From positions 1 through 40,765 of the forward strand of contig NZ_BJLR01000027.1 in NCBI RefSeq assembly GCF_006538745.1: a DNA stretch of 40,765 nt. Direction: 5' to 3'. Origin of the DNA: Cellulomonas cellasea (GTDB taxonomy: Bacteria; Actinomycetota; Actinomycetes; Actinomycetales; Cellulomonadaceae). Of this stretch, positions 1 to 7,828 are shown in pieces. Numbering within the stretch: position 1 is the stretch's first letter; each line of letters opens with the position of its first letter. The notes beneath the pieces were generated by a model. The model ran no database searches. It was not told the origin of the DNA and worked only from the letters and a program-made list of their open reading frames with translations. A program made the position numbers and the translations under genes.

Positions 1-36
1 GGGTGCGCACGGCACCCGCCCCGTCGTGGACCGGAT

Positions 37-1698
37 CTACTCGGCGGGCTCCAGGTTCGTCAGGACCTGGACGATCCCCGGCTGCGTCGGGTCGGCGGAC
101 GCGTACGCGTCCTCCTCCGACGGCCACCCGACGTAGTTGCGGGTGTTGAACTCACCGAGCAGCGGGTGCGAGCCGAGCGGGATGGCCGGAACGTGCTCGA
201 CGAACGCCTTCTGCAGCACGGCGGAGGCGGCCGCCCGGTCCTCGTCGGAGGCCGCAGTGGCGTACGTGTTCAGCGCCTGCGTGACCGCGGGGTCCTCGAA
301 GCGGCCGAAGTTGAACTGCGCCTTGCCGTCGACGATCCACTTGGGGTCCATCGTCGAGGTGTAGAGGCCGTACGCGTTCCCCGTGTCCTCGAGCCAGTGG
401 ATGATCGCCTGGAAGGTGCCCTCCTGGCGGGCGGCGTCCCAGCCGCCCCAGTCGGGCTGGTCCACGACGACCTCGATGCCGAGCGCCTCGTTCAGCTCCT
501 CGGCGATCAGTGCCTGCTCCGTGTTCCAGTCGCTCCAGCCGGCGGGCACGGAGATCGAGAAGGACACCCGCTCGCCGTCGGGGTCGATCAGGGCCTCGTC
601 CTTCCAGGTGTAGCCGGCCTCGGTGAGGATCTGCCGGGCCTTGTCGACGTCGACCGAGTAGGACTCGTCCGCGAGCTCGGGGACGATCTCGTCCGCCAGC
701 ACGGAACCGAGCCCGGTGACGCTCCAGACGGGCTCGCTCGCGCCCTCACGGGCGACGTCGACGTAGTCCTGGCGGTCGATGGTCCACGCGAGCGCCTTGC
801 GCAGCGCGACGTTGTTGAACGGCTTCGTCTGCAGGTTCATGAACAGCGTGCCGGAGCCCGCGGTGGGCGAGGCCAGGAAGTGGTTGTCCTCGTCGGCGGA
901 CAGGTAGCTGTCCTCGATCTGCGGGATGAACGCCTGCGCCCAGTCGGCGTCGCCGGAGACGAGCGCGGTCGTGAGGGCGGCGTTGTCGCCGTAGGAGATG
1001 TAGTGCAGCTCGGGCACGGCGAGCTCGCCGCCCCAGTAGGTCGGGTTCGCGGTGAGCGTGACCGACTCGGTGGACCACGAGTCCAGCACGTACGGACCGG
1101 TGCCGACGGCCAGGCCGTCCTCCGTCAGCGGGTCCGTGTTGGGGTCCGCGATGTTCTCCCAGATGTGCTTGGGCACGATCGGGGTGTGCAGCGCGCGCGC
1201 CTGGGCGGTGTAGAGGGAGTTCGCGAACTTCAGGGTGATGGTGTCGCCGTCGACCGTCGCGCCCTCGTAGTTCAGCCCCGAGGTGTCGGTGAGCGTGCCG
1301 TTGAGGTACTGGTCGAAGGTGAAGACGATGTCCTCACCCGTGAACTCCGTGCCGTCGCTCCACGTCACGCCGCTGCGCGGGACGACCGTGAGCTCGGTGT
1401 AGTCGTCGTTCCACTCCACCGACTCCGCGAGCCACGGGGTGGTGCCGAGGTCGCCGGTGGGGTTCACGAGCGCCATCGGCTCGAAGATCACCTTGGCGTA
1501 GCCGTACTTCGAGGCCGACGAGTCGCCCAGGTACGGGTTGTGGGACTCGGTGGTGATCGCGCCGTCCGGCTTCGCGATCGTCAGGGCGGCGCCCTCTTGC
1601 GCAGGGTTGTCGGCGGCGCCGTCCTGTCCCGACGCGCAGGCGGTCAGCACGAGCGCCGTCGCGACGCTCAGGGTGACGAGGGAGGACCGTAGCTTCAT
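37..1698 (-). CDS. ABC transporter solute-binding lipoprotein, family 5
   Basis: Extracytoplasmic binding protein of the SBP_bac_5 (oligopeptide/oligosaccharide) family, 553 residues. It starts with a lipoprotein signal: Lys/Arg, a hydrophobic stretch, then the lipobox LTAC with Cys21. The ATG at 1698 is chosen because GAAGGAG lies just upstream; an ATG further upstream in the same frame would put extra sequence before the signal peptide. The body is typical of the family: a VTWSDGTEFTGEDIVFTF block, GTGPYVLDSW, and FNNVALRKALAWTIDR. Family members bind peptides, nickel or oligosaccharides, and some bind cellobiose or xylo-oligosaccharides. In a plant-polysaccharide degrader a sugar ligand is plausible but cannot be told from peptide by eye. 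Permease and ATPase genes would be expected below position 37, outside the window. Confidence 0.9.
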   Translation of the reverse strand: MKLRSSLVTLSVATALVLTACASGQDGAADNPAQEGAALTIAKPDGAITTESHNPYLGDSSASKYGYAKVIFEPMALVNPTGDLGTTPWLAESVEWNDDYTELTVVPRSGVTWSDGTEFTGEDIVFTFDQYLNGTLTDTSGLNYEGATVDGDTITLKFANSLYTAQARALHTPIVPKHIWENIADPNTDPLTEDGLAVGTGPYVLDSWSTESVTLTANPTYWGGELAVPELHYISYGDNAALTTALVSGDADWAQAFIPQIEDSYLSADEDNHFLASPTAGSGTLFMNLQTKPFNNVALRKALAWTIDRQDYVDVAREGASEPVWSVTGLGSVLADEIVPELADESYSVDVDKARQILTEAGYTWKDEALIDPDGERVSFSISVPAGWSDWNTEQALIAEELNEALGIEVVVDQPDWGGWDAARQEGTFQAIIHWLEDTGNAYGLYTSTMDPKWIVDGKAQFNFGRFEDPAVTQALNTYATAASDEDRAAASAVLQKAFVEHVPAIPLGSHPLLGEFNTRNYVGWPSEEDAYASADPTQPGIVQVLTNLEPAE

Positions 1699-1775
1699 TG
1701 CTTCTCCTTCGATGTGCGGGGTGCGGTGCGGCCGCGACCCCAGGGCGCTCTCCACGATGAGGGTGCGCGGCGTGA

Positions 1776-1797
1776 ACTTACCGAGGAGTCAGTAAGT
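1776..1797. promoter_or_regulatory. Inverted repeat in the binding-protein promoter
   Basis: ACTTAC, a 10-bp spacer, then GTAAGT: a perfect 6-bp inverted repeat 78 bp upstream of the binding-protein ATG. On the minus strand TTTACA (-35-like) lies at its upstream edge, with a poor -10-like TAAGTT about 17-18 bp further on. The local sequence is less GC-rich than its surroundings. It could be an operator for the transporter gene. The regulator is unknown and the site is an inference from symmetry and position. Confidence 0.4.
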
Positions 1798-1889
1798 ATG
1801 TAAACGCGTGGTGTCGACCCGAGACCATCTCGATGCACGATCGTGACCTGAACAAACGGACGCCCCTCGGGTGGGACGTGGCCCGCGGG

Positions 1890-1895
1890 TAGCGT
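1890..1895 (+). promoter_or_regulatory. -10 element of a leaderless promoter (TAGCGT)
   Basis: TAGCGT ends 7 bp before the ATG of the methyltransferase, so transcription should begin at or next to the start codon. No ribosome binding site precedes this ATG. The same arrangement recurs at several genes in the window. A GTG at 1894, in frame and upstream, overlaps this element and is therefore an unlikely start. Confidence 0.6.
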
Positions 1896-1902
1896 GCCCG
1901 GC

Positions 1903-2679
1903 ATGCGACTGCGACAGCTCGCCTGGCGGGCCTGCTACGAGCTGCTCGCGGCGCGCGTGCGGCGCCCCGAGTGGGCGTTCATGAACTACGGCTACGCCCC
2001 GCTCGAGGACGCGGCTCCACCGCTCGTGCTCGAGCCCGCGGACGAGGTCGACCGGCTGTGCGTCCAGCTCTACGCGCACACGCTCGAGGGCGTCGACGTC
2101 GCGGGCACCGACGTGCTCGAGGTCGGCTCGGGGCGCGGGGGCGGGGCGTCGTGGGTCGCGCGGTCGCTCGCCCCGCGGTCGACGACCGGGCTCGACTTCT
2201 CGGGCGCCGCGGTCGGGCTCGCCCGGCGCGACCGCCGCGGCCCGGGGCTGCGGTTCGTGCGCGGGGACGCCCAGGCGATGCCGTTCCCGGACGCCTCGTT
2301 CGACGTCGTGGTCAACGTCGAGTCGTCGCACTGCTACGGCTCGGTGGAGCAGTTCGTCGCCGAGGTGCACCGCGTGCTGCGCCCCGGCGGGACCTTCGTG
2401 TGGGCCGACCTGCGCAGCGCCGAGGACGTCGTCGCCACCCGGGCGCAGCTCGCGTCGAGCGGGCTCGTGCCGGTCCGCCAGCGCGACATCACCGCCGAGG
2501 TGCTGCACGCGCTCCGGCTCGACGACGCGCGCAAGGCCGAGCTCGTGCGCGCGTGGATCCCGCGGCCGTTCCAGCGCGTCTTCCGGCCGTTCGCCGGGCT
2601 CGAGGGCACGCGCAACCACGAGGGCTTCGCGGACGGCAGCCTGCGCTACCTGAGCGCCCGGCTCGTCCGCCCGGCCTGA
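1903..2679 (+). CDS. Class I SAM-dependent methyltransferase
   Basis: A 258-residue methyltransferase with a Rossmann-type SAM site. Motif I is VLEVGSGRG (residues 71-79), the acidic residue after strand 2 is in TTGLDFSG, followed by GDAQAMPFPDASFDVV and the post-motif HRVLRPGGTFVWAD. The N-terminal FMNYGYAP segment resembles the phthiotriol/fatty-acid methyltransferase branch, but the substrate cannot be assigned. The ATG at 1903 is preferred over the GTG at 1894 because a TAGCGT -10 element sits 7 bp upstream, which implies a leaderless mRNA. The gene stands alone, with strong hairpins between it and corA. Confidence 0.85.
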   Translation: MRLRQLAWRACYELLAARVRRPEWAFMNYGYAPLEDAAPPLVLEPADEVDRLCVQLYAHTLEGVDVAGTDVLEVGSGRGGGASWVARSLAPRSTTGLDFSGAAVGLARRDRRGPGLRFVRGDAQAMPFPDASFDVVVNVESSHCYGSVEQFVAEVHRVLRPGGTFVWADLRSAEDVVATRAQLASSGLVPVRQRDITAEVLHALRLDDARKAELVRAWIPRPFQRVFRPFAGLEGTRNHEGFADGSLRYLSARLVRPA

Positions 2680-2698
2680 CCTCGGCCGCGCCGCCGAC

Positions 2699-2741
2699 CC
2701 CCCGGGCGCGCGTCCGCGGCCCGGGAGCGCGTGCCCGGGGG
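2699..2741 (+). terminator. Hairpin after the methyltransferase gene
   Basis: CCCCCGGGC (2699-2707) pairs perfectly with GCCCGGGGG (2733-2741), and an inner GCGC/GCGC pairing extends the stem. It lies 19 bp after the stop codon. There is no U-run, as is common for actinobacterial terminators. Confidence 0.5.
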
Positions 2742-2761
2742 ATGATGGGGCGCCGGCGCCG

Positions 2762-2785
2762 GGCCGGCCGTCAGCACGGCCGGCC
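2762..2785 (+). other. Perfect 10-bp hairpin in front of corA
   Basis: GGCCGGCCGT, loop CAGC, ACGGCCGGCC. The stem is perfect and ends 29 bp upstream of the corA start, just before its ribosome binding site. It may be a second terminator for the upstream gene or a leader structure of the corA mRNA. No known Mg2+ riboswitch consensus was recognised. Confidence 0.5.
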
Positions 2786-2814
2786 GCGCCGCGCGCCGCG
2801 AGGGAGGCAGCACC

Positions 2815-3831
2815 ATGACCGTCGTCGACAACGCCGTCTACGTCACCGGGCGCCGGCACAGCGAGCCCCGCTCCCTGTCGCAGACCTTCGAGACGCTGCG
2901 CGAGGCGAAGGGCATGGCGTGGATCGGCCTGTACCGGCCCGACACGCTCGAGATCACCTCGGTCGCGCACGAGTTCGACATCCACCCGCTCGCGGTCGAG
3001 GACACCGTCAAGGCCCACCAGCGCCCCAAGCTCGAGCGCTACGGCGACGTGCTCTTCACGGTGCTGCGGCCTGCGCGGTACATCGACTCCGAGGAGCGCG
3101 TCGAGTTCGGCGAGCTGCACGTGTTCACCGGGCGCGACTTCGTGCTGACCGTCCGGCACGCCGAGTCGCCCGACCTCGCGCGCGTGCGCCGGCGCATGGA
3201 GGCGACGCCCGGGCTGCTCGCCCGCGGGTCCGAGGCGGTGCTCTACGCGATCCTCGACGAGGTCGTCGACGAGTACGCGCCCGTCGTGGCGGGGCTGCAG
3301 AACGACATCGACGAGATCGAGGACGAGCTGTTCGCGGGCGACCCGAACGTCTCGCGGCGCATCTACGAGCTGTTCCGCGAGGTCATGGCGTTCCAGCGCG
3401 CGACGCACCCGCTGCTCGACATGCTCGAGGGGCTCGCGGCCGGCGCCTCGAAGTACGACGTCGACGAGGAGCTGCGCCGCAGCCTGCGCGACGTCCAGGA
3501 CCACGTCGTACGGGTCGTGGAGCGCGTCGACGCGTTCCGGGCGCTGCTGCAGAACGCGCTCACCGTCAACGCGACCGTCGTCGCCGAGCGGCAGAACGAG
3601 GAGATGCGCGCGATGACGCAGGCGAGCCTCGACCAGAACGAGGAGGTCAAGAAGATCTCCTCCTGGGCGGCGATCCTGTTCGCGCCCGCGCTCGTGGGGA
3701 CCGTGTACGGGATGAACTTCGAGCACATGCCCGAGCTCGACTGGCGCTACGGGTACCCGCTCGCGCTCGCGCTCATGGTCGCCGGCTCGCTCGCGCTGTT
3801 CGCGGTCTTCCGGGCCCGCAAGTGGCTCTGA
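2815..3831 (+). CDS. corA: CorA-family magnesium/cobalt transporter
   Basis: A 338-residue CorA/2-TM-GxN family channel that carries Mg2+ (and Co2+/Ni2+) across the cytoplasmic membrane as a pentamer. The signature YGMN (GMN at residues 299-301) joins the two C-terminal membrane helices; the second ends in a short basic tail. The long N-terminal part is the cytoplasmic alpha/beta and stalk-helix domain, including NDIDEIEDELFAG. The ATG has a GAGGGAGG ribosome binding site. The gene ends 7 bp from the convergent phosphatase gene, with no room for a separate terminator. The variant glutamate loop after GMN reads FEHMPELDW, usual for actinobacterial CorA. Confidence 0.95.
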   Translation: MTVVDNAVYVTGRRHSEPRSLSQTFETLREAKGMAWIGLYRPDTLEITSVAHEFDIHPLAVEDTVKAHQRPKLERYGDVLFTVLRPARYIDSEERVEFGELHVFTGRDFVLTVRHAESPDLARVRRRMEATPGLLARGSEAVLYAILDEVVDEYAPVVAGLQNDIDEIEDELFAGDPNVSRRIYELFREVMAFQRATHPLLDMLEGLAAGASKYDVDEELRRSLRDVQDHVVRVVERVDAFRALLQNALTVNATVVAERQNEEMRAMTQASLDQNEEVKKISSWAAILFAPALVGTVYGMNFEHMPELDWRYGYPLALALMVAGSLALFAVFRARKWL

Positions 3832-3838
3832 GCGGGAC

Positions 3839-5332
3839 TCAGGCGCCCGGCGGGCCCCCGGAGCCCGGGCGCGGGTCCAGCCGGAGCTGACCCTCGGTGG
3901 TCCAGTGCACGAGCACGAGCGTCGCGTCGTCCTGCAGGACGCCCCGCTGCCGGGCGAGGATCTCGGTGCACAGCCGGCGCACGACCTCGGGCAGCGGCGT
4001 GCCGGTGCCCGACTGCCGCTCCAGGTAGCCGCGCAGCCCGTCGGCCCCGAACGGGACGCCGCGCGCGTCCCGGGCCTCGGTGATCCCGTCGCTGTACAGC
4101 ACCACGATGTCGCCGGGCTCGAGCTGCTCCTCCCCCACGGACACGTGCGTCGCCTCGAGCCCGAACAGCGTCCGGCGACCGTCCTGGAGCGTGCGCACGA
4201 CGCGCCCGTCGCGCAGCACGAGCGGGTACGGGTGGCCCGCGGCCACGTAGCGCAGCCGCCCGGTCGTGAGGTCGAGCCGCGCGACGACCCCGGTCGCGAA
4301 CGTCGCGCCCCCGAACTGGTCGACGAGCGCGGTGTGCACCGCCTGCGCCTGGTCGAACAGCGAGCGCCCCTCGCGCCGCGCGTTGCGGTACGCGGAGACC
4401 GCGGTCGCGGCGACCAGGCCAGAGCCGAGGTCGTGGCCCGTGGCGTCGAAGATCGCGACGTGCGCGTGCTCCTCGGACAGCGCGACGTCGAACACGTCCC
4501 CGCCGACGGACCCGGACGGCTCGAGCCGGCCGCTGACCAGCACGCGGTCCGTCCCCGACGTCAGCGGCGGGAGCAGCTGCCAGACGAGCTCGGCCGCGAC
4601 GGTGCGGTGCTCGCTGCGCCGCACGCCGTCGAGGCCGTCGCCGTAGCGGCTGACGCCGGTCAGCACGTGCCCGAGGTAGTGCGCGAACCACCAGCACTGC
4701 TCGTGCAGCGCCGGGTCCTCGAGCATGGCGGCGTCGGGCACCATGACGTCGAGGACGCCGAGCCGCTCGACGCCGTCGAGCACCGGGATCCACAGCCGCG
4801 CCCGGCCACCCGACGTCGAGGACTGCGCCTCGAGCATCCGGAACGCGCGGCCCGGGAGCGTCCCGTGCAGGCTCAGCGTGGTGCGCCCGCCCGCGTGGGC
4901 GCCGCCCGGGACCGGCGCGAGCCGCGTGCCCGCGTAGTCGACGAGGTACAGCACGGCGCGCACGCCGAGCGCCTGCGCGGCGCGGTCGACGACGGTCGCG
5001 AGCCGGTCCGGCGGCGCGAGGTGCGCCCCGCGCAGCAGCTCGACGAGCGCCGGGAGCGCGCCGGCGTCGCGAGCGGGCTCCCGGCCGCGGCGGACGTACG
5101 GCGCCCGGGCGGCCGGCGCGAGCTCGTCGAGGGCCTCGTTGACGACCGACGCGACGACGTCCCGCTCCAGGGCCGGGAGCGTGCCGAGGCCGTCGAGGAA
5201 CAGGTCGAGCTCGACGGGGTCGGCGTCGCCCCCGAGCGCGAAGCAGCGCACCCAGACGTCCTCGGTGGTGAGCCCCGCGCGCTGCATGACCGCCCGGATC
5301 GCGTGCCGCTGGCGGTTCTCCGAGACGGTCAC
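3839..5332 (-). CDS. GAF-like/SpoIIE-type PP2C serine phosphatase
   Basis: A 497-residue cytoplasmic protein with a C-terminal SpoIIE-family phosphatase domain (about residues 245-480). Metal-binding motifs are visible: GGDVFDV, FDATGHDLGSG, AGHPYP, and LYSDGITEARD. Residues about 100-230 look like a GAF-type sensor domain; the first 50 residues are helical and unassigned. In actinobacteria such enzymes usually dephosphorylate anti-anti-sigma factors in the general stress pathway, although no sigma-factor partner lies nearby. The GTG start is 7 bp after the stop of the GAF-ANTAR gene, so the two are almost certainly co-transcribed and translationally coupled; no independent ribosome binding site is visible. 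Confidence 0.85.
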   Translation of the reverse strand: MTVSENRQRHAIRAVMQRAGLTTEDVWVRCFALGGDADPVELDLFLDGLGTLPALERDVVASVVNEALDELAPAARAPYVRRGREPARDAGALPALVELLRGAHLAPPDRLATVVDRAAQALGVRAVLYLVDYAGTRLAPVPGGAHAGGRTTLSLHGTLPGRAFRMLEAQSSTSGGRARLWIPVLDGVERLGVLDVMVPDAAMLEDPALHEQCWWFAHYLGHVLTGVSRYGDGLDGVRRSEHRTVAAELVWQLLPPLTSGTDRVLVSGRLEPSGSVGGDVFDVALSEEHAHVAIFDATGHDLGSGLVAATAVSAYRNARREGRSLFDQAQAVHTALVDQFGGATFATGVVARLDLTTGRLRYVAAGHPYPLVLRDGRVVRTLQDGRRTLFGLEATHVSVGEEQLEPGDIVVLYSDGITEARDARGVPFGADGLRGYLERQSGTGTPLPEVVRRLCTEILARQRGVLQDDATLVLVHWTTEGQLRLDPRPGSGGPPGA

Positions 5333-5339
5333 GGCGGGC

Positions 5340-6062
5340 TCAGCGCGTCCGGCGGTGCGCGCCCGTGACGAGCCGGGTGGCCGCGTCGTGCACCGAGACG
5401 CCGTCGCGGTGCGCGAGCGCGAGCAGGTGCGCGAACGCGGCCTCCTCGGTCGTCCCGTCGCGGCCCATGATCACGCCCTTGGCCTGGTTGACGACGTCCC
5501 GCCTCCGCAGCGTCGCCCGCAGGTCCTCCCCCAGCCGGCCCGCGCGGCGGTAGCTCTGCACGTTCGTCACGAGCACCGCGGCCTGGGCGGCGAGCAGCGC
5601 CAGCACGTGCTCGTCGCCCGTGGTGAACGCCCCGGGCGACGCGCCGTAGACCTTGAGGGCACCGACCGCCGCGTCGCCGGCGACGAGGGGGGCGCTGACG
5701 ACGGCGTGCACGCCGGCCGCGCGCGCGGCGGGGGTCCACCGCGGCCAGCGGTCCTCGGCGCCCAGGTCGTCGGCCCGCACGACCGCGCGGTCCGCCCACG
5801 CCGCCAGGCACGGGCCCTCGTCGAGCTGGTACTGCAGCGCGTCGGCGGTCAGGACGAGCGGGCCGGAGGCGGCGACGCTCTGCGGTCCGCCGCCCGAGCC
5901 GGTGAGCGTCACCCCGGCGCCCGCCGCACGGGGCACGGCGTGCGTCGCGACGGACGTCAGGAGGGTCAGCGTCGAGCCGACGGTGTCCTCCGACAGCAGG
6001 AGCCCGCCCATGCGCGCGAACACCGTCATGAGCTGGTCACCAGCGGGGACCTCGGGTGCCAC
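5340..6062 (-). CDS. GAF and ANTAR domain regulator
   Basis: A 240-residue regulator. The N-terminal two thirds is a GAF sensor domain (DEGPCLAAW, VHAVVSAPLVAGDAAVGALKVY). The last 60 residues are an ANTAR RNA-binding domain with the typical LRRRDVVNQAKGVIMGRDG block. ANTAR proteins act as transcription antiterminators that bind two-hexaloop RNA hairpins. The frame stays open far upstream; the GTG at 6062 is chosen because AGGAGG lies 4 bp in front and the GAF homology begins shortly after. It is the first gene of a two-gene operon with the SpoIIE-type phosphatase, pointing to a signalling module. Confidence 0.85.
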   Translation of the reverse strand: MAPEVPAGDQLMTVFARMGGLLLSEDTVGSTLTLLTSVATHAVPRAAGAGVTLTGSGGGPQSVAASGPLVLTADALQYQLDEGPCLAAWADRAVVRADDLGAEDRWPRWTPAARAAGVHAVVSAPLVAGDAAVGALKVYGASPGAFTTGDEHVLALLAAQAAVLVTNVQSYRRAGRLGEDLRATLRRRDVVNQAKGVIMGRDGTTEEAAFAHLLALAHRDGVSVHDAATRLVTGAHRRTR

Positions 6063-6098
6063 GGTGCCTCCTGCCCCAGGAGCGGACCCCTCGACGGT

Positions 6099-6104
6099 AT
6101 ACCC
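6099..6104 (-). promoter_or_regulatory. GGGTAT, possible stress-sigma -10 element
   Basis: On the minus strand GGGTAT lies about 37 bp before the GAF-ANTAR start. GGGTAT is the typical -10 of actinobacterial SigB/SigF-type stress promoters, whose -35 is GTTT or GGTTT about 15-16 bp upstream. The -35 here is poor, so the call rests on the -10 and on the stress-type genes downstream. Confidence 0.3.
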
Positions 6105-6218
6105 AACGCCCGGCTTCTCCCGGATCCTCTCGGTTGCAGCCCCCGGAGCGCGGTGGCAGCGTGAGGAGTCCTTCCTGCAGCGCGGAGGCCCCGTCCGGCC
6201 CACGCTCGAAGGAGCTCC

Positions 6219-6662
6219 ATGACCCGCAGGACCACCCTGGGCGCCGTCGCCGGCGTCCTCGCGCTCGGCGCCCTCGCCGCCGCCCGGAGCCGCAGCGGCG
6301 CCGTCCCCGACCGCTGGCACGTCGTCACGATCCACCGCGACCCGGCGGACGTCGACGTCACCGCGGCGGGCCGCCCCCGGCCGCTCGCCGAGCTCGGCGA
6401 GGCGGTCGAGCTGCGCGTCTCCGTCGCCCCCGGGGACCGCGGCACCGAGCTCGCTGCCCGGGTGCGCCCCGACAGCGGGCTGTCCGGGTCCGACGCGCGC
6501 GACCTCGACGAGCACGTGCGGCGGGCGCTGCGCGACACGCGCTGCCTGCTCGAGACGGGCGAGGTCCTGCGGCCCGACGACCTCGGCACGTCCCGCGCGA
6601 CGCTCACGAACTTCCCCCTGCGGCTCGCGCTGCGCAAGGCCAAGACGGGAGGCCGGCTGTGA
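6219..6662 (+). CDS. Short SRPBCC-like protein of unknown function
   Basis: A 147-residue protein with a GAAGGAG ribosome binding site. An N-terminal hydrophobic stretch (residues 7-21) could be a membrane anchor or signal. The middle (VELRVSVAPGDRGTELAARV) and the end (RALRDTRCLLETGEVL) resemble the C-terminal half of SRPBCC/cyclase-dehydrase-like proteins, in which a strand rich in RGT is followed by a long helix ending in LLETGE. The N-terminal half of that fold seems to be missing. It overlaps the next gene by 4 bp (GTGA), so it is made together with the dehydrogenase. The function is not known; the fold assignment is an inference from sequence texture. Confidence 0.7.
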   Translation: MTRRTTLGAVAGVLALGALAAARSRSGAVPDRWHVVTIHRDPADVDVTAAGRPRPLAELGEAVELRVSVAPGDRGTELAARVRPDSGLSGSDARDLDEHVRRALRDTRCLLETGEVLRPDDLGTSRATLTNFPLRLALRKAKTGGRL

Positions 6663-7828
6663 AGGCGCTGATGTGGGAGGGCGTGAACAAGCTCGCCGTC
6701 GGGGAGGTCCCGGACCCGCGCATCCTCAACGACCAGGACGTGATCGTGCGCGTCCTGCGGACCGTCACGTGCGGCTCCGACCTGCACCTGCTGAGCGGCT
6801 ACATGCCGACGATGCAGGCGGGCGACGTCATCGGCCACGAGTTCCTGGGCGAGGTCGTCGAGGTCGGCCCGGGCGTCCGCACGCACCACGTGGGCGACCG
6901 CGTCGTGGTGTGCTCGTTCGTCTCGTGCGGGCGGTGCTGGTACTGCGCGCACGGCCTGTACGCCGCGTGCGACAACGGCAACACCAACCCGGTGATCGGC
7001 GAGACGCTGTGGGGCTTCGCGCCTGGCGGCTGCTTCGGGTACTCGCACGCGATGGGCGGCAACGCGGGCAGCCACGCCGAGTACGTGCGCGTCCCGTTCG
7101 CGGACGTCGGGGCGTTCCGGGTGCCGGACGGCGTGAGCGACGAGCGTGCGGTCTTCGCGTCCGACGCCGCGCCGACCGGGTGGATGGGCGCCGAGGACGG
7201 CGGGGTCTCCCCCGGCGACGTCGTCGCGGTCTGGGGCGCCGGCGGGGTCGGGCAGATGGCGGCGCGCGCCGCGATGCTGCTCGGCGCCGAGCGCGTGCTC
7301 GTGATCGACCGGCTGCCCGAGCGCCTCGAGCAGGTCACTCGGCACATCGGGGCGGACGTGCTCGACTACTCGCGCGTCGACGTGGGCGAGGCGCTGCTCG
7401 AGGCGACGGGCGGGCGCGGGCCGGACGTGTGCATCGAGGCGGTCGGCATGGAGGCCCACTCGACCGGGCCGGCCTACGCGTACGACAAGGCGAAGCAGTG
7501 GCTGCGCCTGCAGTCGGACCGCCCGACGGCCGTGCGCGAGGCGGTCTACCACGCGCGCAAGGGCGGCACGGTGTTCGTGCTCGGCGTCTTCGCGGGCGTC
7601 GTCGACACGTTCCCGCTCGGGGCCATCGTCAACAAGGGGCTGACCGTCAAGGGCTCGCAGATGCACGGGCAGCGCTTCATCCCGCGGCTCCTCGAGCTCA
7701 TGGAGCGCGGCGAGCTCGTCACCGAGCACCTCGCGACCCACGTCATGTCCCTCGACGACGGTCCGAAGGGCTACGAGCTGTTCAAGAAGAAGCAGGACGG
7801 CTGCGTGAGGTCGGTGTTCGTGCCATGA
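6659..7828 (+). CDS. Zinc-dependent alcohol/formaldehyde dehydrogenase-like enzyme
   Basis: A 389-residue medium-chain dehydrogenase in the formaldehyde-dehydrogenase-like branch. The catalytic-zinc residues are present (TCGSDLH and GHEFLG). The structural-zinc lobe has four cysteines (SCGRCWYC and AAC). The coenzyme site is WGAGGVGQMAARAA. The usual family insertion (YAYDKAKQWLRLQ) is present. It probably oxidises a small alcohol or aldehyde with NAD+; the exact substrate is not readable. The GTG start overlaps the previous stop (GTGA) and the stop overlaps the next start (ATGA), so all three genes form one tightly coupled operon. Confidence 0.9.
   Translation: MKALMWEGVNKLAVGEVPDPRILNDQDVIVRVLRTVTCGSDLHLLSGYMPTMQAGDVIGHEFLGEVVEVGPGVRTHHVGDRVVVCSFVSCGRCWYCAHGLYAACDNGNTNPVIGETLWGFAPGGCFGYSHAMGGNAGSHAEYVRVPFADVGAFRVPDGVSDERAVFASDAAPTGWMGAEDGGVSPGDVVAVWGAGGVGQMAARAAMLLGAERVLVIDRLPERLEQVTRHIGADVLDYSRVDVGEALLEATGGRGPDVCIEAVGMEAHSTGPAYAYDKAKQWLRLQSDRPTAVREAVYHARKGGTVFVLGVFAGVVDTFPLGAIVNKGLTVKGSQMHGQRFIPRLLELMERGELVTEHLATHVMSLDDGPKGYELFKKKQDGCVRSVFVP

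Noticed and set aside
166-1692. Long plus-strand open frame across the binding-protein gene
   Set aside because: A frame without stops caused by high GC; its composition is Arg/Val-rich without motifs, and the minus-strand frame has a lipobox and family motifs.
6026-7741. Long minus-strand frame across the dehydrogenase
   Set aside because: Low-complexity His/Arg/Val-rich translation; the plus strand encodes all dehydrogenase motifs.
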